A DNA stretch of 64,000 nucleotides from Chromera velia (GCA_018398765.1 JAHBMJ010005812.1:62001-126000); one strand, 5' to 3'; shown: positions 22,479-35,407, numbered from the stretch's first letter. Translations and numbers: made by a program. Notes: a model not told the origin generated them from the letters alone.

Positions 22479-25400
22479 TCAGCATCGAACGCCCTCCCCC
22501 TTCCGATCCCACATCTGCCTCTGAAACCCTTCAGGGGAAGGGTACGAGTCCGAGCGCTCTCCGCTGCCCGCCCCAGACCCACCGGGGCCCTCCCCTGAGG
22601 GACCACTCCCCGAATTGGTCGAACCCTGGGAGACCTTCGGAGTAGCATCGACAACAACCACCTTCTGCTGGCCGTATCGGGACTGCTGAGGAAAGTTCCT
22701 GTAGGGGGGCTTCAGGGGGGGGGGGTCATCCTCCTCACAGGAGACCGGCCATCTACCAATCCGGGCGGGGAGGGGCAGAGGGACGTCTCTGACTTTCTCG
22801 GGGGGAGGGAGACGGCTGGTGGGCATCATTGAGGACGAACGGCGCTGACGCTGGGGAGAGCGCTCGGGGCGCTCGTCATTGGGCCCGTATTTCTCGACGC
22901 ACTCCTGTCTGCGCGGACGCGCATTCTCGAAGTCGTATGCGTCTCTGTCTCTGTCTCTGTCTCTGTTGTCCTGCCTGCGAGGACGCGCATCTGCGTACCC
23001 ATACCCGTCTCTCTCCCTGTCACCCTGTCTGCGCGGGCGAGCATTCTCGAAGTCGTAGACATCTCTCTCTCTGTCTCTGTCTCTGTTGTCCTGCCTGCGA
23101 GGACGCACATCTGCGTACCCATACCCGTCTCTCTCCCTGTCACCCTGTCTGCGCGGGCGCGCATTCTCGAAGTCGTATGCGTCTCTGTCTCTGTCTCTGT
23201 TGTCCTGTCTGCAAGGACGCACATCCTCATACCTCTCTGCGCGGCGTGCGGGGCTCTCGGCTCTCTGAGCGTTGAGACGAGCCTGACGGTTGAGCCTTTC
23301 CGCCTCCGCATCCCACCTCTGTGCCTCCCACCTCTCCCTCTGTCTGGCCTGAATGGCCTCCCTCTCTTTTCTCTCTGGATCTCCCGGGCTGATCTGTTTC
23401 ATGTCTGATGGACGGACGCACGCCTCTCCGAGCTCACGCCTGCTCGCAATTTCCCTCTCCCCCTCGCCCCTCGACATAGGGAGACAGGACTGAGATCGCA
23501 TAAGCGCTTTGGCATCCCCAGAAGAGCAGTGTCCGTTCTCTCTCCCCCTTCCTCTCCCTCTCTCCTTCTCATTCTCAGTCACGCGCAAGTCGAACACAAA
23601 GCTCGACTTCACGGGCGGGGGGGGCGGGGAAGCGTCCTCGGAGCCCTTGGGTGTGGAAGCGCGGGTTTGAGACTCATCGAGGATGATGGCGACATCATCA
23701 TCTTCCTCCCCTGCAGGGATGTTCTTGGCCTCTTTCTCTTTTGTCTCCAAGACGACGGGGAACTTCTCTCTCTCTTTCTGTTTTTGTTTTTTCTCGAATT
23801 CCCTCTGCTCCCTTTCTTTCTCTTCCGACAATCTTTCTGCGATCATCAGGTCAAGGGGGGGGTGATCGGGACCGTCGAAGAGCCCCGAGAGAGGACTCGC
23901 TGGGGGGAGAGCTGCAGTGAGGGCGGGTGATCGGTATGAGTCAGAGGCGGGATCTGTGACCTCGTCCTCGACACGGTAGTCGGGAGGGACCCAACGACGT
24001 GCCACTCTGGGGGCGGCTCGGTCTCTCTCTCTCTCCCTGCACTTCAGCCTCTCTCTCTCTTCTTGCTCAGCCTCCGAGTACGGGTTTCGCTCTTCTCTCT
24101 TTTTCTCTCGAGAGTGGCGAATATCTTTTTCCTCGTCTTTTCTGAAGTCGAAACCGGCAGAGTAGGGGAGAACCTGAATGGGAGGGGGGGCGGGACGTTC
24201 CTCTTTCTTCTTCTTTTGAATTCGCTTTTTGTCGGCCTCTCGCTCTTCTTCCACCTTTGCTTGCTCTCCGAGCTTCCTCTCTCTCTCCTTTTCTCGACGG
24301 GCTCTCTCTCTTTCCATGTCCTTTTCTCGGACAATCTCCAGATCTCCTTCTGCGTGCACACGGCGGCTCTCGATCGCATGACGAACACGTGGGGGCACCT
24401 CCCTGTCCCTGTCCCTCCTGTCCCTCTGCTCTCTGATGGCTTCGTCTAGGGGGGCACGGCTGCGGCTGCGGGGGTCTCCTGGGCTTTTTTCCCTGTGTCG
24501 GAGTACGGGGGGGACTGAGGCGTGTACATTTTTCTTCTTCTCGGGGGCGTGGGGATCTCTGTCTGGACGCGTGGGCTGCTGCTTCTCCTTTTCTCTCTCT
24601 GCCCTCTTCTCCTTTTCTCGGCGTTCCTCCTTTTCTTTTCTTGCCTCGATCAGCTTGGCCTCTTCCATGTCGGGAATGTCAAGAGACGCGCCTTGCATCT
24701 TGCTCGTCTTCCTTCGCTCCCTTCCTTCTCTCTCCTCCTCCAGAGCCTCCGTCTTCTTCCTTCGGAGGTCGAATCCCTCCTTCTGCTCTTTCACTTTCTC
24801 CTTCTCTTCCTTCCTCTTTTCTATCGGCGGGATTTTCTCTTCCTCCTTCGTCTTGCGCCTCTCACCTGGCGCTTTCTCTTCTTGTACCCGCATTCTCTCC
24901 GTCCCCTTCGGAACATCCCTCCTCTCCTTCTCTTTTCTCTCTCTCCCATCACCTCTTGTGCCTTCTGCTGCTGGAGCGTCGACACCCTCACGGAGATCGA
25001 ACACCACTGGGTGCTTCCCCCTTCTCTTCTCTCCGTCCCTGTGGCGATCGGCAGGGGCGGCTTCGCCTTCGCAGAGATCGACAACTGTGTGCTTCTCTCT
25101 CTCCCCCTTCTTTTCTCCGCCTTTTGGCGGGTAGACGGCAGCGGCTTCGCAGAGATCGACAACTGTGTGCTTCTCTCTCTCCCCCTTCTTTTCTCCGCCT
25201 TTTGGCGGGTAGGCGGCAGCGTCCCCGCCATCGCGGAGATCGAAGGCGACAGGGTGCTTCCCCCCCTTGTCTTCGTGTTTTGGGGGCAGATCGGCTGCAG
25301 GAGGAGACGCATGCTCGGTGAGATCGACTACAGTTTGCTTCGTTTTCTTGTCTGCCCTTTTTGGCGGGTCGTTCGGGGCGCACACATCCTCGCGGAGGTC

Positions 25401-26440
25401 GAAGCCTACGGGGATCTTGCCACCCTGACCTTCGGGGTCTTTCTGCTCCTTCGAAGCATCCCCCTCACCATCTCGGAGATCGAACCCTACCCCCTTCTTC
25501 TTCTCTGCGTCCTTCAGAGGCCACGGGGCGGATGGGACGTCGGCATCGAGGTCGATGATCTCTTTGGGGGGGGAGGGGGGGGGTGGTTGCCTTCGGGAAC
25601 TGTGGATGGGCGGGAGCTCGAATCGATACCCCGACATCTCGATTTCATGTTCGACGACGTCAAACACCGCTCTGACAGCCTGTTTCAGAACAGGAGCAGG
25701 GGCGAACCCGGTCTCTGTGACTGTTCTTCGGATACGCAGCTGGTTCTGTTCGTCGTTCAGAACGCACCGGATGTTGATATCCGCAGCTGCACCCCCCTTG
25801 GATGGGGGGGGGGGAAGGGAGCCAAGCAGACAGGCAGATACTCCCGCTCTCCTCGCACACTCGCAGAGCGATTCGAGGTCCTCGGCACACGCCTTCGCCA
25901 TGCCCAGTGGGTGCACACCCCCTTCCCTCCCTCTCCCCACCCCCGAAGGATCCTTCAAGGGAATCCAGGGCACCCACACGGACCGAATCCCCGGCAGGTC
26001 ACGGACCGTGTGCATGATGAACACCTGCACACACACACACAGAGAGAAGCGCATGTGTTTACCATACCGCCATTCGTGTTGAGGGGAAAAAAGTCCGTTC
26101 TGTACAGCAGTTGGACGCGAGTGCATTTGGAAAAAGGAATTTTCCGGGAGATTTCGAATTAAGAGAAAAAAAAAACAAACAGACTCCACAAGTCAAACAA
26201 ATGGGGGAGAGGGGCCTCTGGGAGAGGAGAGGAGACAATCGAAAGAAAAAGACGGACAAGGAAAGGAGGCACGTAACGAAGAGCACAAAACAGACGGACA
26301 AACAAAAAGGGAAAGTACAAATTTAACCACCTGAATACCAAACAATTCCCCGAGGGGAGAGAGCGAGCCCCCCAACCCAACAGGCACAGAACAACGGCAG
26401 CAAGCAGAGGAGACAGGCAGAAAAAGCACGCATGCGCATC

Positions 26441-26471
<31 letters not shown>

Positions 26472-27941
26472 AGTGGGCCCACCGCTTCTTCTCCTTCCTC
26501 CAGGGCGGGAATCTCGAGCTGCTCTGCTCTGTACTCGATCTCCTTCCCCTCCGCATCATAATTCCTCCCAAGCCACCCGTCCATGTTGATGTCAGAGGCC
26601 GAGGCCCCGTCGCTTTGGATGGCCTTCTGCAGGCACAATCTCAGGGCCTCTGTCGGATCTTGCCCCTTCACTTCGTAAAGGAACACCCCTTTCTGTTTCT
26701 CTTGGAACAGAGCAGAGGGTGTGAACACCCAGAGGGCAGCGCGGAACGAGGGAGGAGACGCGCCACGGGACCGCACTACACACACGTCAGGCTCTTCTGT
26801 CGCCACGACGCAGATGAGTCCTGCCTCAGGATCGAAACGAGCTTTCTCCGTCTCCTCCTCCTTCTCTTTCCGTTCACGTTTCTGCCTAGACAGATAACGT
26901 CTACAGATGTCCTTCAGTTGTTTGCACAGCTCCTTGATCCCCTCATCGTGCACTCCGGTCCCTTGAAGCTGTTGCTTTGTGCGGAGACCCCCCCCCTCGA
27001 TCTCATAGAACAGCAACCTAGGGTACATGTTTCTGGGGACGTCAATCTTCATCCTCTGCAGCCTCTGTCTGATCTTGTAGTTTGTGTTTGCGGTACCCGA
27101 CTTCGCTTCCTCTGGAAAGAGGAGGCCCGTCTGGGAGGAGGGGGACTCGGAGGCGTGCCTGAAGAGGAAGGGCCGCTTTGCCTGCAGTCAAACACATACA
27201 GACAGAGAGGGAGGGAGGGAGGGAAGGGACGCGGAATAGAAGGAGATGTAAATGATGATTCTCTTCTATCAGTCTCTCAGTCTCTCTCGCTCTCTTTCTG
27301 TCTCTTTCTGTTTGCGTGTGTATGAGATAAGAGAAAGAGAGAAACGCAGACGGCAACACTTTCCTGTCAGATAGGATACGGGGTGCACTCGAACCAGAAG
27401 AAAGACGAGAGAGAAAACGGAGGCGGCAAGACACCCACTGAACCAAGAGCCCCCGATTTTTCATTCGAAGCCTTCCTCCCTCTCACTTGCCTCCTGAACA
27501 CCTCACTGAGAGACCTTCCTGACGTACCTGCGCCTGGATCTCTGAGATCATCTCGTTGACTTGCTGCTGTGTGCGAGGGTTGTCTGAGGAGTGGACCTTG
27601 CAGGTGATGGACAGAGAGAGGCGGTCGATAGCCTCCAGACAGGACTGTCTGATAACCACATAAGTCACCAGGGTGTGCAGCTCCTTCAGGGTCTTGAGGG
27701 AGATGTTCTTGGGAAGGTTGACCTTGATGGACTTCAGAGCAGGGACACCCGCCTTTCCGAGGTTTTTGTGGACGGCCCTAAATAAATACCTCATGGATTT
27801 GTCAGTCACGTGCGACTCTCTGAGGTCTATCGACTTTATATTCAGGGCCTCGCCCTCCTTTTCTGCGAGCTTCACGACGAGCCTCTTTCCCAGCAGTTCT
27901 TCGACGTAGTTCGGGGAAGCCGTACTCCCCCAGAGGTCGAC
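22479..27941 (-). CDS. Large charged protein with repeated SIM-like motifs (5' end not found)
   Basis: Three in-phase exons on the minus strand: 27941-27528, 27181-26483 and 26024-22479, giving at least 1,550 residues. A further 5' exon is needed because the first one listed begins at a splice acceptor. The N-terminal 370 residues look globular (for example KSIDLRESHVTDKSMRYLF and NMYPRLLFYEIEG), but I do not recognise the fold. The last exon is mostly disordered and rich in E, K, R and D. It carries about a dozen short motifs such as KEIIDLDAD, KQTVVDLTE, KHTVVDLCE (twice), HPVAFDLRDG, HPVVFDLREG, VGFDLRDG, VAIILDES and FVFDLRV. These match the hydrophobic-hydrophobic-D-L plus acid pattern of SUMO-interaction motifs. 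Near the C-terminus (22890-23230) RD-rich repeats alternate YDFENARPRRQ and YGYADxRPRRQ. A nuclear scaffold role is a guess. Confidence 0.75.
22890..23230 (-). repeat. Coding tandem repeat, RD-rich units
   Basis: Roughly 120-bp composite units, each encoding DRDRDxYDFENARPRRQGD then RERDGYGYADxRPRRQDN, in about two and a half copies. Copies are almost identical at the DNA level, implying recent expansion or conversion within the last exon of the SIM-motif gene. Confidence 0.85.
25068..25222 (-). repeat. Near-identical 78-bp tandem duplication inside the coding exon
   Basis: Two adjacent 26-codon units, each carrying EKHTVVDLCE and PPKGGEKKGE, differ at only one or a few bases. They add one copy of the VVDL motif. 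Confidence 0.85.
26442..26471. repeat. Homopolymer of 30 C (G on the coding strand) in an intron
   Basis: An uninterrupted run of 30 C. On the minus strand it is a G30 run starting 12 nt downstream of the donor at 26482. Such a tract can form G-quadruplex structures. Confidence 0.95.
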
Positions 27942-27948
27942 CTGCACA

Positions 27949-27998
<50 letters not shown>

Positions 27999-29345
27999 CT
28001 GAGCAGTTTGGGAGGTCAGAGAGACCATCTAGGGGCCGCAGAAGAGGGTGCTGGAGGAGCGTGATAAAAGAAGCGATAGGGACAGGGCTGAGTGAAGAGG
28101 TGCAAAGGGACGAGAGAAATGGATGAAAAAAATACAGGGGCGAAGAGGACATGGAAGAGAGACGGCAGCAGACTGAGTCTTCACGAAGAACGGAAATGCG
28201 CCCTACGAGTTCGCTATCACTCAGTCATGGAGGCACAAGAAAGCTGATTTGATCCTGCCACAGACGGACAAACAATCTGTCGACCAACTCAACGCACCGA
28301 GTCCACTTTGAGCTCCGGGCACCGGCAAGTGATTCTGAGCCTTTCTGCTCTTTTGCAGGACACCTCAGTGGACACAGAGTCGGCAGAGAAGGATCTCCTT
28401 CTCGCACCCGTGTCCTTGCTGGCTGCGGGTGGCATCTTGTTCTCTTCTCACACTACCACGATTCTGTACGTCTGTCTTGATCCTTTTCGTTGTGACTTTC
28501 TGGAAGCTATCGACAGTCACTCGAGTCGAAACGAAGAAGGAGAAGAGAAAATAATAAAATATTTATTTCTTCTCTTTCAGCGTCAAAAGCCTTCTTGAGA
28601 CGAAGACGAGGAGTCAGCTACGAAGTCAAAACGTTCACTTCTTCGACGTTCAAAGGCCTTTTGCCTTTCACACGAGAAAACCAGGAGAAAGGTTACTGGA
28701 GACGGATCAGATCATTAAATAAGGGACCACCACCGAAAAGAGACACGGCCATTCACCTCTCACCTTGCACTTATGGAAAATCGCTCCCCACAGTACGCCT
28801 TCTTGCATGATCTTTAGGAGATGCTGTGTAGTGTTTTTCTCACGCTGCACAATCACTGAAAGAAGACCGATGAAGACTGGATCGGAAGTTGATCCAAAGT
28901 TTGTGTGTCAAAAATCCTCTTCTTGAAGTTGTCCATATGTTGTCCATAGCAATTTCGGGGATTTTCGGGGAGGGGCGCGGGATCGCGCGGAATGACGCGC
29001 GCGTCTGGGCCGCGTGGGGCCCAGGGTCCGGCCACGTCCCATGCAACTTTTGCCATTCTTTTGCCTGACCTGCATGCGCGGTTTCCAAAGTTTTTGGTGA
29101 GGTGTTGGGTTGCATCTGCCAGGTCTGCTCACCTCTTCTCTTTCTGCCCTGCTTTCATATTCCAGCAAATTACAGCAGCTACGTCAACCCGAACCCGCCA
29201 GCACTTTGTGACCATCCTTCTTCAGGTTGACTGCTTTGGCTCCCCCGACGGCAAATCTTTTCGCCGTCTCGATCCGAGCTGGTCGATCGTTCGACTTGTC
29301 GATCGAGGCGTCTTCCTTTCTTTCTTCCTACTTGACCCAGACGGC
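27942..29345. other. Divergent region between the SIM-motif gene and PAK1IP1
   Basis: It begins with an intronic (TG)n(GA)n tract just 5' of the acceptor at 27941, and must contain the missing 5' exon(s) and promoter of the minus-strand gene as well as the PAK1IP1 promoter. A GC-rich island with GCGCGCG words lies at about 28970-29035. The open frame 28308-28598 on the plus strand has no recognisable features. Confidence 0.4.
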
Positions 29346-30921
29346 ATGACAATCATCATTGGAGGTCGGCACCGAAGCCTCACACCCGCTGTCTGTCTCT
29401 TGTTTGTGTCTGATACGGCCTCTGCTGCATGTCCTGCATTTGGATGGGTGGGGTGGATTGGCGGGAGATAGTCGAGGTTGTGTTTGGCCACACATGTAGC
29501 TGGAGGCTGACGGTCCCCCAACTGAACGTTCCAATTTCCTGCTCCTGATTATCTCTAATATCCCCCCCCCGCCCCCCCTTCGCAGGATCCTACGATGGGG
29601 GTCTGGTCGGGTACGAGTACAGAGAACTCTCCAAACCTCGAGAGGAGGGGGAGAGGGCCCAGGGTCTCTTCGCGTTCTCTCCTCACATTGTGAGTGCTTG
29701 GGCTGGTGGCTTCTGGTTGGGNNNNNNNNNNNNNNNNNNNNNNNNNNNNNNNNNNNNNNNNNNNNNNNNNNNNNNNNNNNNNNNNNNNNNNNNNNNNNNN
29801 NNNNNNNNNNNNNNNNNNNNNNNNNNNNNNNNNNNNNNNNNNNNNNNNNNNNNNNNNNNNNNNNNNNNNNNNNNNNNNNNNNNNNNNNNNNNNNNNNNNN
29901 NNNNNNNNNNNNNNNNNNNNNNNNNNNNNNNNNNNNNNNNNNNNNNNNNNNNNNNNNNNNNNNNNNNNNNNNNNNNNNNGGGGGGGGGGGGGGGGACCGC
30001 GAAGGTCAAGGGAATGACTTGGAGGGACTCTGGGAAGGGAGGTGGGGAGAGAAATCACGAGGAAGCAGAAAACAGCTGTCTCAGTTTTGATGGGACTCAT
30101 TTCGGTCTTCCTTGCTTGCTTCCTTGGCGGCCTCTCGCACTCTGCCTCTCCAATTGATCTCGTCTGTCAAAATGCCTCTGTCTCTCTGTTTATGCACCAG
30201 GGTCCCCTGTGTTATGGCCTTCAAGAGATCACTGCAGAACATTCGTTTCTCGTTTATCGCGCTCACGCTCCTGATTCTTGTTTCAAAAAAATGAACTCCT
30301 TTCCGCCCCCTCCTGCTTGCCACACTGCACACACACTCTGCAGGGATGCATTAAGAGCGCTGCATGTTCCTCCAAGCTTCTGGCCACAGGAGCGACAGAC
30401 GAGACAATCAAGTGAGCACAAAGTCGTCAAGCACACGCGTGGAAAGAAAGAAGTGCAGCAGTAGCTGACATGAGGTACACTGTACTAAAACCGTGCGGTC
30501 TTTACTTCCTCAGTGCACCTGCGTTCCTCTGGCCCCGCATCTATCTGCATTTCTGCCCCCCCCAGAATGACGCTTTGTCGATACTCTTCCGCTGTATTAC
30601 ATGTTTGCTTTTCCGCGTATGTATCGATGTTACTATGCCTTTGCGAGGGTGGAAAGTCGTGTGTGTGTGTGTGTGTGTGTGTGTGAACCGTTCATTTGCA
30701 AGGTACTTTTCATATCCTGTGCCGGTCTTTTCTTGCAGGCTGTTTGACCTCTACCGCCTCCGGGAGGTGGGCACCTTGATGAAGCACTCGTCCTCTGTGA
30801 CTGCCCTCGCATTCTGTGAAGATAAATTCCTTCTCAGCGGTGGAGGGAACGGGGAGCTGTTCGTCTGGCGAGTGGAGGACTGGGAGCCTGTGCTGCAACT
30901 GAAGGGGCACAAGTAAGCAAG

Positions 30922-30986
<65 letters not shown>

Positions 30987-33900
30987 TGACTGCGATTGCC
31001 CTCACTGCTGACTTTCGTCCTTGCAGCCTTTGTCTTCCATCCATCGTGAATTGGTTTGCTTGCTTGCAAAGTGACTCAAAGAATGTCCACTGACGTGTCT
31101 CGCAACGGTGTGTTTGTTTTGTTCCGTTCAATATATTTTTCGACGCTTGCAAGGTTGTTTACCTTTGCACATTTTCTTTACTGTTCAGTCATCCATGACA
31201 CGTATTACGGGACGCGAAGCGCTTTTCAAAAAGAAGTCGAAAATGGACAACAAGGCGCAACCTTCCTTCCTGTCTTTTTTTGCCTCCTCATTCCCTCTTT
31301 CCTTTATACCTGCCTGGCTGCCTTCTTTCTTTTTTTGCTTGCCTGTCAGGAGCGAAATCACAGCTTTGGGGGTCCACCCGGACGGGCGCGTTCTTCTCTC
31401 CGTCTCCTCGGTTAGTTAGTTGGATTTTTCTTCGTTTCAGATGCTCGCATCTCCGCTCCTTTCTCACGTATTCCTCTGTCCTCCTATCTGGTTTTGCCTC
31501 TCTGTGTTGTACGCGCTCTCCTTTGTCGGTTCTTGTGTTTTAAGTTCCTGCCTTCCCACCCTTTTTGTTCCTTCCTTTGTCACCTGATGAACTCACTGCC
31601 CTCCCTTAACTGTCCTGCAGGATCTCAGCTTCCGTCTCTGGGATCTGATGAGAGGAAGTTGTGCAGTCTCCAAAAAACTGATGACGGGTACGCCTTTCCG
31701 CCCCCCTCTGCTTCCTTCTGTTATTCACTCACGTGACCTCATGAGGTGTTCTGCAGACGATCTGAAACATTTGCCTCTTTGTTGTACCCTCTTTCTTGCT
31801 TGTTTTCTCGCCTTGTTTTTCCTTCACCTTGAGAAGAACTGAGAAGAACGCGCGGCTCGGACGCAAAGGTGTTGATTTCCGTTTGTGACACGTAAATCCT
31901 CATCTGACTGCCTCCAAACATTTTTGAAATTCTGCGACTGCATGCCTCTGCCTGTGCATTCCTTCGGTCCGTGTTCAACCTGCATCCTGCAGGCCCACAC
32001 AGCCTCGGCTGGTTGCCTGGAAGCCAACACTATGCTCTGTGCTTTGGGAGCAAACTGGAAGTGTCAGATGCCGCAAGTGCCTCGTCGTCCTCCTTCCGTG
32101 TGGATCCCCCGACCCTGCAAGATGGGGAGGAAGCGGGAGTGCTGAATGGAAGCGATGCGCCTTTCTCCAGTGAGCATTCATTTTTCTGTGTGATTTGTCT
32201 GTGTATGAGGCTCTGATTCGCTTCGACAATGATTTTTTGTTTTGATTTGCTGTTGGGATCAACCAGTCTGTCCGATCTTTCTTTCTCACCTTCCCAATTT
32301 GCCAAACAGCTTCTTCTCCTCGCACTCCTCAAAGATGCTCGCGAAGGATTTGTCAGGTGCATACATATGCCTTTCCTGTGTATGCATATCTGTGCTGCCT
32401 GAATGAATGCAGTCACTTGTGCGACCTTCCTTTCTGACGACCTTGTAGTTTTTGGAGGTGCGTGTCTCTACCTATCCGTCTACCACTGCGTTCCCATCCT
32501 GTGTCTCGTGTACCTCTGGGTTGCTTTCTTTGTGCTCTTTTCAAGACTCTTTCGATCTTCCTCTCAGGAAGCAGTACATGCCATCAAACCATATTTCTTC
32601 TCCACTCACTTCTTTAACTCCGTGTCGCTCTCCACTGACTGACTTTTATGAGCAATTTTGGAAGGGGGTGCTCAAGCATCCCGCCTAGCCGTGAGGCTCG
32701 TTTTCTGCGTTGCGTAAAAGCACTATCTCTGCATGTGTATGCAGCGAACGACGGCCGTCTGTTGCTCTACGTCCTGAGAAAGCTGCCAGGTGCAACTGCG
32801 AGTAAGTCCTATTTGAATTCACGAAGGGAGTCAGGTGAAGAAACATCTGCTTGATTCACGTTCGAGTTCAATTTCCTCTATTTTTTACTTTCTGTCTGTC
32901 CGCTAGAGTGTGGCAGCCTGCATCAGCTTGGTGTTTGACTGAATCTGTCAATCGTGTCCTGAATCTGTCAATCGTGTCCTGAATCTGTCAATCGTGTCCT
33001 GAATCTGTCAATCGTGTCCTGAATCGATCTTCCTGCAACGGATTTTTTTTGCCTACCTCCCTGCCCCCTCATTTGTCTGCATGCAGCGAAGACTTTTCTT
33101 GGAGTGGGGACAACCGAGGTGAAGGTGGAGGAGGGGACTGGTAGTGCATCTGGTTCGTCCTCTGCTGCCTCAGGCTCTTCCTCTTCGTCTTCCTTGGATG
33201 CTGTCCTTGTCGGGGTGTTGAGATCCAAACACAAGGCCAGGGTAAAGACGATTTGCAAAGTGGACAGCGAGGTGAGCGCACAGACGGAGGAAGCAGGGAA
33301 GCAGATTGAAATCCGGAAAAATTGCAATGTTCAATTTTGGATTGGACATGACTGAATAATGTAGCAGTGAACGAACAAAGGAGCCGATCGTGTTTGTTTC
33401 TTCTTTTCTTTTTTTTCTTTCTTGCTTTCCTTCTTTGCTCTCTTCTTCGTTCTCTTCTTCTTCCTTCCTTGTTTTTCCTTTCTGCTTTCTTCGCGTGTGT
33501 CTGCTCTTTTGTGAATAGGGCAAGAACAGGAAGAAAGACTTCATTTCTGAATAACCAACCAGTCAATCAATCAATCAATCTGTCTGTCTGTCTGTCTGTC
33601 GAGACGCATCCGTGCAGGGAGGGAAAGCCAAGTTTGTCTCTGCATGCAACGAGGGCGTGCTGTGTGTATGGGAGGTCCAGCGTTCTCTTCTCAACAAGGC
33701 CCTCACTGCCGTAACTCTCGGACAGGGGACCGGAAAACCTCTGGCAGCTCCCATTTCTCTCCGTCCGGTAGCATGTGAATCTTCCGGTATTCGTCTGACC
33801 ACCCTCGTCGCCTCCTCACCGTCCCTGTCAAAGCCCCCACCAAAGAAGACAAAGGCAGAAAAGGACGCGACGAAAGACGCGGCTGCTTCTTCGGGGAAGA

Positions 33901-34265
33901 AAATGAAGTCTACAGACGTAGAAGGTCACGTGACGAAGTCAGAAGAAAACGCCGCCAAATCCGAAGTCAAAGCTGCATCTCTCAAGAAGAAGGGGAACAA
34001 GAGCAAAGGTGAAAAATCACAAAAAAAATCGAAATTGTCTGGAGGCAAGGTTCTGCAAGACGGTTTTTCATCTGGGAAGGGAAAGAAGCCCAAGAGCGTT
34101 CTTAAGGAGGGGAAACAGGGGAAGGGGTCGCTTCAAAAGAAGGGCAACAGCCAAATGAAGCAAAACAAAGCGGGCAAGGCTGTTGGTGCACCGAAAAAGG
34201 GGACAAAAGGAAAAGAAAAAGGCCCACATCAAGGCAGCTCTGGAAAGCAGAGGAAAGCACGGTAA
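29346..34265 (+). CDS. PAK1IP1: PAK1-interacting protein 1 / MAK11-like WD40 protein (11 exons, 530 aa)
   Basis: A nucleolar WD40 protein needed for 60S ribosomal subunit assembly. Exons: 29346-29364, 29586-29689, 30344-30411, 30739-30912, 31350-31410, 31621-31687, 31993-32169, 32413-32457, 32745-32789, 33087-33271 and 33618-34265. They total 531 codons with every phase matching. Family landmarks in order: GSYDGGLVGYEY, LLATGATDETIKLFDLYR, VGTLMKHSSSVTALAF, FLLSGGGNGELFVWRVEDWE, LKGHKSEITALGVHPDGRVL, DLSFRLWDLMRG, HSLGWLPGSQHYALCFGSKL, TCATFLSDDLVVFGG and a last blade FVSACNEGVLCVWEV. A Ser-rich insert sits at 33125-33190. The C-terminus (about 130 residues) is a Lys/Ser-rich tail ending in GKQRKAR, as in nucleolar homologues. 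Human PAK1IP1 is 392 residues, so this copy is extended. The N gap lies in intron 2 and hides no exon. Confidence 0.93.
29722..29979. other. Assembly gap (258 N) in PAK1IP1 intron 2
   Basis: A run of N directly followed by 16 G (29980-29995). Exons 2 and 3 on either side join in phase, so no coding sequence needs to be missing. Confidence 0.98.
30913..30984 (+). repeat. (CA)n(GA)n microsatellite at the PAK1IP1 intron 4 donor
   Basis: A mixed CA/GA/CAGA tract beginning within about 10 nt of the donor GTAAGC at 30913. Confidence 0.9.
32941..33026 (+). repeat. Four tandem 20-bp repeats in PAK1IP1 intron 9
   Basis: Four consecutive identical copies of GAATCTGTCAATCGTGTCCT, with a partial fifth. 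Confidence 0.97.
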
Positions 34266-35118
34266 CCAGGTCGGTCGAAAGCCCTTGGTAGAAAAGCCTT
34301 TGCAACTTTTGGGCATGCAACACGCTGTGATCGAGAGAGATTGCGATGGGATGCAATCAATTTAGGAGAAACCCGTTGCGTCTCTGCTTTCCTCCCTGTC
34401 TTTGTCCCTTTCTCCATCTTCCCGTGTTTCTCTGTCTGTCACTCTCTCCCCTCCCTAAGACTCTATGCGCACCACTCTCCTACTCAGTCTTCTTTGCTTC
34501 CTTTTGGTCTCTGCGCACCTCCTTGCATACCATGTTCGGGGGGCCTCCTTCCGCGTCTGTTTTCTCTTCCTGCCTGCAGGTCACTTTCGTTCGATCTTGT
34601 TTGTCATTGAGACGATCGACCAACTAGGTCCTAGATTGCACAGATCTGAGAGAAATTCTGTGACAAGCCTGAGCTTCCAGCACAGTGACTCCGGTTAGGA
34701 CTTCGCGGGTACCTTGTTTAATAAGATTTATTTTAATTAAACTTACACTTAAAAAAACCGTGTAAACTGATATTAAATGATATTATTTGATAGTTTTGAT
34801 GAAGTCTTGTAGCCATCGTACCTCGTTATTTAGTAGTTACTTAGTCGGCGGTTACTAAAAGGTAACAGAGATCAATTTCCGATTGAATTCCGAAAATTAA
34901 GATATATCCTTCCCATACCTAAAAATTCGTATACAAAAAAATTTTGGTGTCGTTTTATCCTGCGCGGCGCCCCGGAATTATGGCGATACCCAAACCTGCC
35001 CAATGGGCTACCCCGGTGGTACCGGTGCATATTCAGAATGGTATAAGGGAAGCTTATAAGATGCCGGGAGCTGGGCTAGGAGTACCCCTAAGAAGGCTTC
35101 CTATGGTTGATCCGGAGC
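34266..35118. other. Intergenic stretch after PAK1IP1
   Basis: Starts as T/C-rich DNA, probably the 3' UTR, then turns AT-rich from 34700 with CGGTTACTAAAAGGTAAC near 34850, a word shared with other intergenic blocks. No gene found. Confidence 0.45.
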
Positions 35119-35325
35119 GGCTGCCAAAGCCTGACCGCGCCGAAGGCGCGGGCTTGTCAAAGCCCGACCGTGCCGAAGGCGCGGGCCTGCCGAAGCCCGA
35201 CCGTGCCGAAGGCGCGGCCATGCCAAAGCCCGACCGTGCATGCCGAAGGTGCGGTCATGCCAAAGCCCGACCGCGTGTCAAAGACGCGGCCATGCCAAAG
35301 CCTGACCGTGCCATCCCTAGCTTGC
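35110..35325 (+). repeat. GC-rich tandem repeat, about 35-bp units
   Basis: Six diverging copies built from AAAGCCCGACCGTGCCGAAG and GCGCGGxCxTGCC. The part CCGAAGGCGCGG recalls the hairpin GGCGCCTTCGGCGCC at 37390-37410 and the GGCGC words near 38270. Confidence 0.88.
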
Positions 35326-35374
35326 AAATTAAGCCCATGCACAGCTCCATCATGCAGCTGTTTGCAATCTGTTT

Positions 35375-35407
35375 GCATGCATGCATGCATGCATGCATGC
35401 ATGCATT
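35375..35407. repeat. (GCAT)n microsatellite
   Basis: About eight GCAT units in a self-complementary run. Confidence 0.95.

Noticed and set aside
24436-26162. Plus-strand frames of 546 and 232 codons opposite the SIM-motif exon
   Set aside because: Shadows of the minus-strand coding exon; Ser/Leu/Phe-rich complements of the Glu/Lys/Arg codons, with no domain.
32310-32356. Candidate extra PAK1IP1 exon after 32169
   Set aside because: Including it breaks the frame of the next exon; joining 32169 to 32413 gives the expected ITCATFLSDDL.
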